Part shown: positions 21,701-34,300 of the stretch, piece by piece
Numbering within the stretch: the stretch's first letter is position 1
Layout of the letters: each line of letters starts with the position of its first letter
Assembly: GCF_029227915.1 (NCBI RefSeq)
Contig: NC_079880.1
Coordinates: 33,351,501-33,415,500, forward strand
From: Hydractinia symbiolongicarpus
Taxonomy: Eukaryota; Cnidaria; Hydrozoa; Anthoathecata; Hydractiniidae
Reading direction: 5' to 3'
Length of the DNA: 64,000 bases
Position numbers and translations under genes: made by a program
The notes under the pieces: generated by a model
What the model saw: only the letters and a program-made list of their open reading frames with translations
Databases searched by the model: none
Told to the model about the DNA's origin: nothing

Positions 21701-24700
21701 TTACGTGTAAGGCATTTAATAGGCGTCAAAAGGCCGTATTATAGCCTTTTCATGTCGTGTGCATGTGGTTTACGGCGTTGTAAAGCCATGGAACCAGAGA
21801 AAAAAACTTAGGACGGCGTAGTGTATTGAGAGTGGAAGAACTAGACCAATGGTAACAAGCTTGGACACGTGGAACCCCGTGATTTACGTGTAAGGCATTT
21901 AATAGGCGTCAAAAGGCCGTATTATAGTCTTTTCATGGCGTGAGCATGTGGTTTACAGCGTTGTAAAGCCATGAAACCAGGAAAAACAACTTAGGACGTT
22001 CTAGTATATTGAGAGTGGATGGACTAGACCAATGGTAACAAGCTTGGACGCGTTGAACAACGTGATTTACGTGTAAGGCCTTTATTAGGCGTCCAGAGGC
22101 CGTATTATAGCCTTTTCATGGCGTGTGCATGTGGATTACGACGTTGTAAAGCCATGGAACCAGGGAAAACAACTTAGGACGGCGTAGTGTATTGAGAGTG
22201 GAAGAACTAGACCAATGGTAACAAGCTTGGACGCGTGGAACCACGTGATTTACGTGTAAGGCATTTAATAGGCGTCAAAAGGCCGTATTATAGCATTTTC
22301 ATGGCGTGTGCATGTGGTTTACGGCGTTGTAAAGCCATGGAGCCAGGAAAAACAACTTAGGACGTTCTAGTGTATTGAGAGTGGAAGGACTAGACCAATG
22401 GTAACCTGCGCAGGCACGCGAAACCACACGATTACGTGTAAGGCATTTAATAGGCGTCAAAAGGCCGTATTATAGCCTTTTCATGGCGTGTGGATGTGGT
22501 TTACGGCGTTGCAAAGCCATGGAACCAGAAAAAACAACTTAGGACGGCGTAGTGTATTGAGAGTGGAAGAACTAGACCAATGGTAACAAGCTTGGACGCG
22601 TGGAACCACGTGATTTACGTGTAAGGCCTTTATTCGGCGTCCAGAGGCCGTATTATAGCCTTTTCATGGCGTGTGCATGTGGATTACGGCGTTGTAAAGC
22701 CATGGAACCAGGGAAAACAACTTAGGACGGCGTAGTGTATTGAGAGTGGAAGAACTAGACCAATGGTAACAAGCTTGGACGCGTGGAACCCCGTGATTTA
22801 CGTGTAAGGCATTTATTAGGCGTCCAGAGGCCGTATTATAGCCTTTTCATGGCGTGTGCATGTGGATTACGGCGTTGTAAAGCCATGGAACCAGGGAAAA
22901 CAACTTAGGACGGCGTAGTGTATTGAGTGTGGAAGAACTAGACCAATGGTAACAAGTTTGGACGCGTGGAACCCCGTGATTTACGTGTAAGACATTTAAT
23001 AGGCGTCAAAAAGCCGTATTATAGCCTTTTCATGGCCTGTGCATGTGGATTACGACGTTGTAAAGCCATGGAACCAGGGAAAACAACTTAGGACGGCGTA
23101 GTGTATTGAGAGTGGAAGAACTAGACCAATGGTAACAAGCTTGGACGCGTGGAACCACGTGATTTACGTGTAAGGCATTTAATAGGCGTCAAAAGGCCGT
23201 ATTATAGCATTTTCATGGCGTGTGCATGTGGTTTACGGCGTTGTAAAGCCATGGAGCCAGGAAAAACAACTTAGGACGTTCTAGTGTATTGAGAGTGGAA
23301 GGACTAGACCAATGGTAACCTGCGCAGGCACGCGAAACCACACGATTACGTGTAAGGCATTTAATAGGCGTCAAAAGGCCGTATTATAGCCTTTTCATGG
23401 CGTGTGGATGTGGTTTACGGCGTTGTAAAGCCATGGAACCAGAAAAAACAACTTAGGACGGCGTAGTGTATTGAGAGTGGAAGAACTAGACCAATGGTAA
23501 CAAGCTTGGACGCGTGGAACCACGTGATTTACGTGTAAGGCCTTTATTCGGCGTCCAGAGGCCGTATTATAGCCTTTTCATGGCGTGTGCATGTGGATTA
23601 CGGCGTTGTAAAGCCATGGAACCAGGGAAAACAACTTAGGACGGCGTAGTGTATTGAGAGTGGAAGAACTAGACCAATGGTAACAAGCTTGGACGCGTGG
23701 AACCCCGTGATTTACGTGTAAGGCATTTATTAGGCGTCCAGAGGCCGTATTATAGCCTTTTCATGGCGTGTGCATGTGGATTACGGCGTTGTAAAGCCAT
23801 GGAACCAGGGAAAACAACTTAGGACGGCGTAGTGTATTGAGAGTGGAAGAACTAGACCAATGGTAACAAGTTTGGACGCGTGGAACCCCGTGATTTACGT
23901 GTAAGACATTTAATAGGCGTCAAAAAGCCGTATTATAGCCTTTTCATGGCGTGTTCATGTGGTTTACGGCGTTGTAAAGCCATGGAACCAGAAAAAACAA
24001 CTTAGGACGGCGTAGTGTATCGAGAGTGGAAGAACTAGACCAATGGTAACAAGCTTGGACGCGTGGAACTTTGTGATTTACGTGTAAGGCCTTTATTAGG
24101 CGTCCAGAGGCCGTATTATAGCCTTTTCATGGCATGTGCATGTGGATTACGGCGTTGTAAAGCCATGGAGCCAGGGAAAACAACTTAGGACGGCGTAGTG
24201 TATTGAGAGTGGAAGAACTAGACCAATGGTAACAAGCTTGGACGTGTGGAACCCCGTGATTTACGTGTAAGGCATTTAATGGGCGTCAAAAGGCCGTATT
24301 ATAGCCTTTTCATGGCGTGTGCACGTGGTTTACGGCGTTGTAAAGCCATGGAACCAGGAAAAACATCTTAGGACGAGGTAGTGTATTGGGAGTGGAAGAA
24401 CTAGACCAATGGTAACAAGCCTGGACGCGTGGAACCACGTGATTTACGTGTAAGGCCTTTATTAGGCGTCCAGAGGCCGTATTATAGCCTTTTCATGGCG
24501 TGTGCATGTGGATTACGGCGTTGTGAAGCCATGGAACCAGGAAAAGCAACTTACGACGGCGTAGTGTATTGGGAGTGGAAGAACTAGACCAATGGTAACA
24601 AGCTTGGACGCGTGGAACCACGTGATTTACGTGTAAGGCCCTTATTAGGCGTCCAGAGGCCGTATTATAGCCTCTTCATGGCGTGTGCATGTGGATTACG

Positions 24701-24859
24701 GCGTTGTAAAGCCATGGAACCAGGGAAAACAACATAGGTTGGCGTAGTGCATTGAGAGTGGAAGAACTAGACCAATGGTAACAAGCTTGGACGCGTGGAA
24801 CCCGGTGATTTACGTGTAAGGCATTTAATAGGCGTCAAAAGTCTGTATTATAGCATTTT

Positions 24860-26700
24860 CATGGCGTGTGCATGTGGTTTACGGCGTTGTAAAGCCATGG
24901 AACCAGAAAAAAACAGCTTAGGACGGCGTAGTGTATCGAGAGTGGAAGAACTATACCAATGGTAACAAGCTTGGACGCGTGGAACCTTGTGATTTACGTG
25001 TAAGGCTTTTATTAGGCGTCCAGAGGCCGTATTATAGCCTTTTCATGGCGTGTGCATGTGGATTACGGCGTTGTAAAGCCATGGAACTAGGAAAAACAAC
25101 ATAGGACGGCGTACTGTATTGAGAGTGGAAGAACTAGACCAATGGTAACAAGCTTGGACGCGTGGAACCCCATGATTTACGTGTAAGGCATTTAATGGGC
25201 GTCAAAAGGCCGTATTATAGCCTTTTCATGGCGTGTGCATGTGGTTTACGGCGTTGTAAAGCCATGGAACAAGGAAAAACAACTTAGGACGGCGTAGTGT
25301 ATTGAGAGTGGAAGAACTAGACCAATGGTAACAAGCTTGGACGCGTGGAACCACGTGATTTACGTGTAAGGCCTTTATTAGGCGTCCAGAGGCCGTATTA
25401 TAGCCTTTTCATGGCGTGCGCATGTGGTTTACGGCGTTGTAAAGCCATGGAATCAGGAAAAACAACTTAGGACGTTCTAGTGTATTGACAGTGGAAGGAC
25501 TAGACCAATGGTAACCTGCGCAGGCACGCGAAACCACACGATTACGTGTAAGGCATTTAATAGGCGTCAAAAAGCCGTATTATAGCCTTTTCATGGCGTG
25601 TGCATGTGGTTTACGGCGTTGTAAAGCCATGGAACCAGAAAAAAACAGCTTAGGACGGCGTAGTGTATCGAGAGTGGAAGAACTATACCAATGGTAACAA
25701 GCTTGGACGCGTGGAACCTTGTGATTTACGTGTAAGGCTTTTATTAGGCGTCCAGAGGCCGTATTATAGCCTTTTCATGGCGTGTGCATGTGGATTACGG
25801 CGTTGTAAAGCCATGGAACTAGGAAAAACAACATAGGACGGCGTACTGTATTGAGAGTGGAAGAACTAGACCAATGGTAACAAGCTTGGACGCGTGGAAC
25901 CCCATGATTTACGTGTAAGGCATTTAATGGGCGTCAAAAGGCCGTATTATAGCCTTTTCATGGCGTGTGCATGTGGTTTACGGCGTTGTAAAGCCATGGA
26001 ACAAGGAAAAACAACTTAGGACGGCGTAGTGTATTGAGAGTGGAAGAACTAGACCAATGGTAACAAGCTTGGACGCGTGGAACCACGTGATTTACGTGTA
26101 AGGCCTTTATTAGGCGTCCAGAGGCCGTATTATAGCCTTTTCATGGCGTGCGCATGTGGTTTACGGCGTTGTAAAGCCATGGAATCAGGAAAAACAACTT
26201 AGGACGTTCTAGTGTATTGACAGTGGAAGGACTAGACCAATGGTAACCTGCGCAGGCACGCGAAACCACACGATTACGTGTAAGGCATTTAATAGGCGTC
26301 AAAAAGCCGTATTATAGCCTTTTCATGGCGTGTACATGTGGTTTACGGCGTTGTAAAGCCATGGAACCAGAAAAAACAGCTTAGGACGGCGTAGTGTATC
26401 GAGAGTGGAAGAACTATACCAATGGTAACAAGCTTGGACGCGTGGAACCTTGTGATTTACGTGTAAGGCCTTTATTAGGCGTCCAGAGGCCGTATTATAG
26501 CCTTTTCATGGCGTGTGCATGTGGATTACGGCGTTGTAAAGCCATGGAACTAGGAAAAACAACATAGGACGGCGTACTGTATTGAGAGTGGAAGAACTAG
26601 ACCAATGGTAACAAGCTTGGACGCGTGGAACCCCATGATTTACGTGTAAGGCATTTAATGGGCGTCAAAAGGCCGTATTATAGCCTTTTCATGGCGTGTG
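24860..26700. repeat. 4-monomer higher-order repeat (732 bp), about 2.5 copies
   Basis: The marker AACAGCTTAGG with TATCGAGAG and ACTATACC recurs with its CAGCTT at 24914, 25646 and 26377, 732 and 731 bp apart, with the monomer order CCTTGTG, CCCCATG, CCACGTG, class B. The series breaks near 26700. The same 4-mer appears at about 40.6-41.9 kb (markers at 41002 and 41734, again 732 bp) and in its copy at 53.6-54.9 kb. Confidence 0.85.
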
Positions 26701-29700
26701 CACGTGGTTTACGGCGTTGTAAAGCCATGGAACCAGGAAAAACAACTTAGGACGGGGTAGTGTATTGGGAGTGGAAGAACTAGACCAATGGTAACAAGCT
26801 TGGACGCGTGGAACCCGGTGATTTACGTGTAAGGCATTTAATAGGCGTCAAAAGTCCGTATTATAGCATTTTCATGGCGTGTGCATGTGGATTACGGCGT
26901 TGTAAAGCCATGGAACCAGGGAAAACAACTTACGACCGCGTAGTGTATTGAGAGTGGAAGAACTAGACCAATGGTAACAAGCTTGGACGCGTGGAACCCG
27001 GTGATTTACGTGTAAGGCATTTAATAGGCGTCAAAAGTCTGTATTATAGCATTTTCATGGCGTGTGCATGTGGTTTACGGCGTTGTAAAGCCATGGAGCC
27101 AGGAAAAACAACTTAGGACGTTCTAGTGTATTGAGAGTGGAAGGACTAGACCAATGGTAACCTGCGCAGGCACGCGAAACCACACGATTACGTGTAAGGC
27201 ATTTAATAGGCGTCAAAAGGCCGTATTATAGCCTTTTCATGGCGTGTGCATGTGGTTTACGGCGTTGTAAAGCCATGGAACCGGGAAAAACAACTTAGGA
27301 CGGCGTAGTGTATTGAGAGTGGAAGAACTAGACCAATGGTAACAAGCTTGGACGCGTGGAACCACGTGATTTACGTGTAAGGCATTTAATAGGCGTCAAA
27401 AGGCCGTATTACAGCCTTTTCATGGCGTGTGCATGTGGTTTACGGCGTTGTAAAGCCATGGAACAAGGAAAAACAACTTAGGACGACGTAGTGTATTGAG
27501 AGTGGAAGAACTAGACCAATGGTAACAAGCTTGGACGCGTGGAACCACGTGATTTACGTGTAAGGCCTTTATTAGGCGTCCAGAGGCCGTATTATAGCCT
27601 TTTCATGGCGTGCGCATGTGGTTTACGGCGTTGTAAAGCCATGGAATCAGGAAAAACAACTTAGGACGTTCTAGTGTATTGACAGTGGAAGGACTAGACC
27701 AATGGTAACCTGCGCAGGCACGCGAAACCACACGATTACGTGTAAGGCATTTAATAGGCGTCAAAAAGCCGTATTATAGCCTTTTCATGGCGTGTACATG
27801 TGGTTTACGGCGTTGTAAAGCCATGGAACCAGAAAAAACAGCTTAGGACGGCGTAGTGTATCGAGAGTGGAAGAACTATACCAATGGTAACAAGCTTGGA
27901 CGCGTGGAACCCCGTGATTTACGTGTAAGGCATTTAATGGGCGTCAAAAGGCCGTATTATAGCCTTTTCATGGCGTGTGCACGTGGTTTACGGCGTTGTA
28001 AAGCCATGGAACCAGGAAAAACATCTTAGGACGAGGTAGTGTATTGGGAGTGGAAGAACTAGACCAATGGTAACAAGCTTGGACGCGTGGAACCACGTGA
28101 TTTACGTGTAAGGCCTTTATTAGGCGTCCAGAGGCCGTATTATAGCCTTTTCATGGCGTGTGCATGTGGATTACGGCGTTGTGAAGCCATGGAACCAGGA
28201 AAAGCAACTTAGGACGTTCTAGTGTATTGAGAGTGGATGGACTAGACCAATGGTAACAAGCTTGGACGCGTGGAACAACGTGATTTACGTGTAAGGCCTT
28301 TATTAGGCGTCCAGAGGCCGTATTATAGCCTTTTCATGGCCTGTGCATGTGGATTACGACGTTGTAAAGCCATGGAACCAGGGAAAACAACTTAGGACGG
28401 CGTAGTGTGTTGAGAGTGGAAGAACTAGACCAATGGTAACAAGCTTGGACGCGTGGAACCACGTGATTTACGTGTAAGGCATTTAATAGGCGTCAAAAGG
28501 CCGTATTATAGCATTTTCATGGCGTGTGCATGTGGTTTACGGCGTTGTAAAGCCATGGAGCCAGGAAAAACAACTTAGGACGTTCTAGTGTATTGAGAGT
28601 GGAAGAACTAGACCAATGGTAACAAGCTTGGACGCGTGGAACCCCATGATTTACGTGTAAGGCATTTAATGGGCGTCAAAAGGCCGTATTATAGCCTTTT
28701 CATGGCGTGTGCATGTGGTTTACGGCGTTGTAAAGCCATGGAACAAGGAAAAACAACTTAGGACGGCGTAGTGTATTGAGAGTGGAAGAACTAGACCAAT
28801 GGTAACAAGCTTGGACGCGTGGAACCACGTGATTTACGTGTAAGGCCTTTATTAGGCGTCCAGAGGCCGTATTATAGCCTTTTCATGGCGTGCGCATGTG
28901 GTTTACGGCGTTGTAAAGCCATGGAATCAGGAAAAACAACTTAGGACGTTCTAGTGTATTGACAGTGGAAGGACTAGACCAATGGTAACCTGCGCAGGCA
29001 CGCGAAACCACACGATTACGTGTAAGGCATTTAATAGGCGTCAAAAAGCCGTATTATAGCCTTTTCATGGCGTGTACATGTGGTTTACGGCGTTGTAAAG
29101 CCATGGAACCAGAAAAAAACAGCTTAGGACGGCGTAGTGTATCGAGAGTGGAAGAACTATACCAATGGTAACAAGCTTGGACGCGTGGAACCTTGTGATT
29201 TACGTGTAAGGCCTTTATTAGGCGTCCAGAGGCCGTATTATAGCCTTTTCATGGCGTGTGCATGTGGATTACGGCGTTGTAAAGCCATGGAACTAGGAAA
29301 AACAACATAGGACGGCGTACTGTATTGAGAGTGGAAGAACTAGACCAATGGTAACAAGCTTGGACGCGTGGAACCCCATGATTTACGTGTAAGGCATTTA
29401 ATGGGCGTCAAAAGGCCGTATTATAGCCTTTTCATGGCGTGTGCACGTGGTTTACGGCGTTGTAAAGCCATGGAACCAGGAAAAACAACTTAGGACGGGG
29501 TAGTGTATTGGGAGTGGAAGAACTAGACCAATGGTAACAAGCTTGGACGCGTGGAACCCGGTGATTTACGTGTAAGGCATTTAATAGGCGTCAAAAGTCC
29601 GTATTATAGCATTTTCATGGCGTGTGCATGTGGATTACGGCGTTGTAAAGCCATGGAACCAGGGAAAACAACTTACGACCGCGTAGTGTATTGAGAGTGG

Positions 29701-31348
29701 AAGAACTAGACCAATGGTAACAAGCTTGGACGCGTGGAACCCGGTGATTTACGTGTAAGGCATTTAATAGGCGTCAAAAGTCTGTATTATAGCATTTTCA
29801 TGGCGTGTGCATGTGGTTTACGGCGTTGTAAAGCCATGGAGCCAGGAAAAACAACTTAGGACGTTCTAGTGTATTGAGAGTGGAAGGATTAGACCAATGG
29901 TAACCTGCGCAGGCACGCGAAACCACACGATTACGTGTAAGGCATTTAATAGGCGTCAAAAGGCCGTATTATAGCCTTTTCATGGCGTGTGCATGTGGTT
30001 TACGGCGTTGTAAAGCCATGGAACCGGGAAAAACAACTTAGGACGGCGTAGTGTATTGAGAGTGGAAGAACTAGACCAATGGTAACAAGCTTGGACGCGT
30101 GGAACCACGTGATTTACGTGTAAGGCATTTAATAGGCGTCAAAAGGCCGTATTACAACCTTTTCATGGCGTGTGCATGTGGTTTACGGCGTTGTAAAGCC
30201 ATGGAACAAGGAAAAACAACTTAGGACGACGTAGTGTATTGAGAGTGGAAGAACTAGACCAATGGTAACAAGCTTGGACGCGTGGAACCACGTGATTTAC
30301 GTGTAAGGCCTTTATTAGGCGTCCAGAGGCCGTATTATAGCCTTTTCATGGCGTGCGCATGTGGTTTACGGCGTTGTAAAGCCATGGAATCAGGAAAAAC
30401 AACTTAGGACGTTCTAGTGTATTGACAGTGGAAGGACTAGACCAATGGTAACCTGCGCAGGCACGCGAAACCACACGATTACGTGTAAGGCATTTAATAG
30501 GCGTCAAAAAGCCGTATTATAGCCTTTTCATGGCGTGTACATGTGGTTTACGGCGTTGTAAAGCCATGGAACCAGAAAAAACAGCTTAGGACGGCGTAGT
30601 GTATCGAGAGTGGAAGAACTATACCAATGGTAACAAGCTTGGACGCGTGGAACCCCGTGATTTACGTGTAAGGCATTTAATGGGCGTCAAAAGGCCGTAT
30701 TATAGCCTTTTCATGGCGTGTGCACGTGGTTTACGGCGTTGTAAAGCCATGGAACCAGGAAAAACATCTTAGGACGAGGTAGTGTATTGGGAGTGGAAGA
30801 ACTAGACCAATGGTAACAAGCTTGGACGCGTGGAACCACGTGATTTACGTGTAAGGCCTTTATTAGGCGTCCAGAGGCCGTATTATAGCCTTTTCATGGC
30901 GTGTGCATGTGGATTACGGCGTTGTGAAGCCATGGAACCAGGAAAAGCAACTTAGGACGTTCTAGTGTATTGAGAGTGGATGGACTAGACCAATGGTAAC
31001 AAGCTTGGACGCGTGGAACAACGTGATTTACGTGTAAGGCCTTTATTAGGCGTCCAGAGGCCGTATTATAGCCTTTTCATGGCCTGTGCATGTGGATTAC
31101 GACGTTGTAAAGCCATGGAACCAGGGAAAACAACTTAGGACGGCGTAGTGTGTTGAGAGTGGAAGAACTAGACCAATGGTAACAAGCTTGGACGCGTGGA
31201 ACCACGTGATTTACGTGTAAGGCATTTAATAGGCGTCAAAAGGCCGTATTATAGCATTTTCATGGCGTGTGCATGTGGTTTACGGCGTTGTAAAGCCATG
31301 GAGCCAGGAAAAACAACTTAGGACGTTCTAGTGTATTGAGAGTGGAAG
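25858..31348. repeat. 15-monomer tandem duplication (2743 bp)
   Basis: Markers recur at an offset of 2743 bp: TACGACCGCG at 26931 and 29674, GGACGACGTAG at 27481 and 30224. The match starts near 25858 and 28601 and fails near 31348, where GGAAGAAC becomes GGAAGGAC, giving units of about 25858-28600 and 28601-31343. Boundaries are placed within the shared GAGAGTGGAAG tract and are uncertain by a few bases. Confidence 0.83.
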
Positions 31349-34300
31349 GACTAGACCAATGGTAACCTGCGCAGCCACGCGAAACCACACGATTACGTGT
31401 AAGGCATTTAATAGGCGTCAAAAGGCCGTATTATAGCCTTTTCATGGCGTGTGCATGTGGTTTACGGCGTTGTAAAGCCATGGAACCGGGAAAAACAACT
31501 TAGGACGGCGTAGTGTATTGAGAGTGGAAGAACTAGACCAATGGTAACAAGCTTGGACGCGTGGAACCACGTGATTTACGTGTAAGGCATTTACTAGGCG
31601 TCAAAAGGCCGTATTACAGCCTTTTCATGGCGTGTGCATGTGGTTTACGGCGTTGTAAAGCCATGGAACAAGGAAAAACAACTTAGGACGACGTAGTGTA
31701 TTGAGAGTGGAAGAACTAGACCAATGGTAACAAGCTTGGACGCGTGGAACCACGTGATTTACGTGTAAGGCCTTTATTAGGCGTCCAGAGGCCGTATTAT
31801 AGCCTTTTCATGGCGTGCGCATGTGGTTTACGGCGTTGTAAAGCCATGGAATCAGGAAAAACAACTTAGGACGTTCTAGTGTATTGACAGTGGAAGGACT
31901 AGACCAATGGTAACCTGCGCAGGCACGCGAAACCACACGATTACGTGTAAGGCATTTAATAGGCGTCAAAAAGCCGTATTATAGCCTTTTCATGGCGTGT
32001 ACATGTGGTTTACGGCGTTGTAAAGCCATGGAACCAGAAAAAACAGCTTAGGACGGCGTAGTGTATCGAGAGTGGAAGAACTATACCAATGGTAACAAGC
32101 TTGGACGCGTGGAACCCCGTGATTTACGTGTAAGGCATTTAATGGGCGTCAAAAGGCCGTATTATAGCCTTTTCATGGCGTGTGCACGTGGTTTACGGCG
32201 TTGTAAAGCCATGGAACCAGGAAAAACATCTTAGGACGAGGTAGTGTATTGGGAGTGGAAGAACTAGACCAATGGTAACAAGCTTGGACGCGTGGAACCA
32301 CGTGATTTACGTGTAAGGCCTTTATTAGGCGTCCAGAGGCCGTATTATAGCCTTTTCATGGCGTGCGCATGTGGTTTACGGCGTTGTAAAGCCATGGAAT
32401 CAGGAAAAACAACTTAGGACGTTCTAGTGTATTGAGAGTGGAAGGACTAGACCAATGGTAACCTGCGCAGGCACGCGAAACCACACGATTACGTGTAAGG
32501 CATTTAATAGGCGTCAAAAAGCCGTATTATAGCCTTTTCATGGCGTGTACATGTGGTTTACGGCGTTGTAAAGCCATGGAACCAGAAAAAACAGCTTAGG
32601 ACGGCGTAGTGTATCGAGAGTGGAAGAACTATACCAATGGTAACAAGCTTGGACGCGTGGAACCCCGTGATTTACGTGTAAGGCATTTAATGGGCGTCAA
32701 AAGGCCGTATTATAGCCTTTTCATGGCGTGTGCACGTGGTTTACGGCGTTGTAAAGCCATGGAACCAGGAAAAACATCTTAGGACGAGGTAGTGTATTGG
32801 GAGTGGAAGAACTAGACCAATGGTAACAAGCTTGGACGCGTGGAACCACGTGATTTACGTGTAAGGCCTTTATTAGGCGTCCAGAGGCCGTATTATAGCC
32901 TTTTCATGGCGTGTGCATGTGGATTACGGCGTTGTGAAGCCATGGAACCAGGAAAAGCAACTTAGGACGTTCTAGTGTATTGAGAGTGGATGGACTAGAC
33001 CAATGGTAACAAGCTTGGACGCGTGGAACAACGTGATTTACGTGTAAGGCCTTTATTAGGCGTCCAGAGGCCGTATTATAGCCTTTTCATGGCCTGTGCA
33101 TGTGGATTACGACGTTGTAAAGCCATGGAACCAGGGAAAACAACTTAGGACGGCGTAGTGTGTTGAGAGTGGAAGAACTAGACCAATGGTAACAAGCTTG
33201 GACGCGTGGAACCACGTGATTTACGTGTAAGGCATTTAATAGGCGTCAAAAGGCCGTATTATAGCATTTTCATGGCGTGTGCATGTGGTTTACGGCGTTG
33301 TAAAGCCATGGAGCCAGGAAAAACAACTTAGGACGTTCTAGTGTATTGAGAGTGGAAGGACTAGACCAATGGTAACCTGCGCAGGCACGCGAAACCACAC
33401 GATTACGTGTAAGGCATTTAATAGGCGTCAAAAGGCCGTATTATAGCCTTTTCATGGCGTGTGCATGTGGTTTACGGCGTTGTAAAGCCATGGAACCGGG
33501 AAAAACAACTTAGGACGGCGTAGTGTATTGAGAGTGGAAGAACTAGACCAATGGTAACAAGCTTGGACGCGTGGAACCACGTGATTTACGTGTAAGGCAT
33601 TTACTAGGCGTCAAAAGGCCGTATTACAGCCTTTTCATGGCGTGTGCATGTGGTTTACGGCGTTGTAAAGCCATGGAACAAGGAAAAACAACTTAGGACG
33701 ACGTAGTGTATTGAGAGTGGAAGAACTAGACCAATGGTAACAAGCTTGGACGCGTGGAACCACGTGATTTACGTGTAAGGCCTTTATTAGGCGTCCAGAG
33801 GCCGTATTATAGCCTTTTCATGGCGTGCGCATGTGGTTTACGGCGTTGTAAAGCCATGGAATCAGGAAAAACAACTTAGGACGTTCTAGTGTATTGACAG
33901 TGGAAGGACTAGACCAATGGTAACCTGCGCAGGCACGCGAAACCACACGATTACGTGTAAGGCATTTAATAGGCGTCAAAAAGCCGTATTATAGCCTTTT
34001 CATGGCGTGTACATGTGGTTTACGGCGTTGTAAAGCCATGGAACCAGAAAAAACAGCTTAGGACGGCGTAGTGTATCGAGAGTGGAAGAACTATACCAAT
34101 GGTAACAAGCTTGGACGCGTGGAACCCCGTGATTTACGTGTAAGGCATTTAATGGGCGTCAAAAGGCCGTATTATAGCCTTTTCATGGCGTGTGCACGTG
34201 GTTTACGGCGTTGTAAAGCCATGGAACCAGGAAAAACATCTTAGGACGAGGTAGTGTATTGGGAGTGGAAGAACTAGACCAATGGTAACAAGCTTGGACG

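Larger units (their letters stand above)
7148..24760. repeat. 8.8-kb tandem duplication of LINE plus satellite
   Basis: Unit 1 is 7148-15953 (8806 bp) and unit 2 is 15954-24760 (8807 bp). Both consist of the same 2814 bp of LINE followed by about 6 kb of satellite. Rare satellite variants are shared at the same offset, for example GGATGGACTGGACC, GGCGCAGTG with GGATTAGACC, and CGGGTGGAACAACG. The end of unit 2 (ACATAGGTTGGCGTAGTGC) matches the end of unit 1 just before LINE-B. I saw one substitution between the two LINE parts (9888 T, 18694 G). Between the satellite parts there are whole-monomer gains and losses that cancel in length. Confidence 0.92.
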
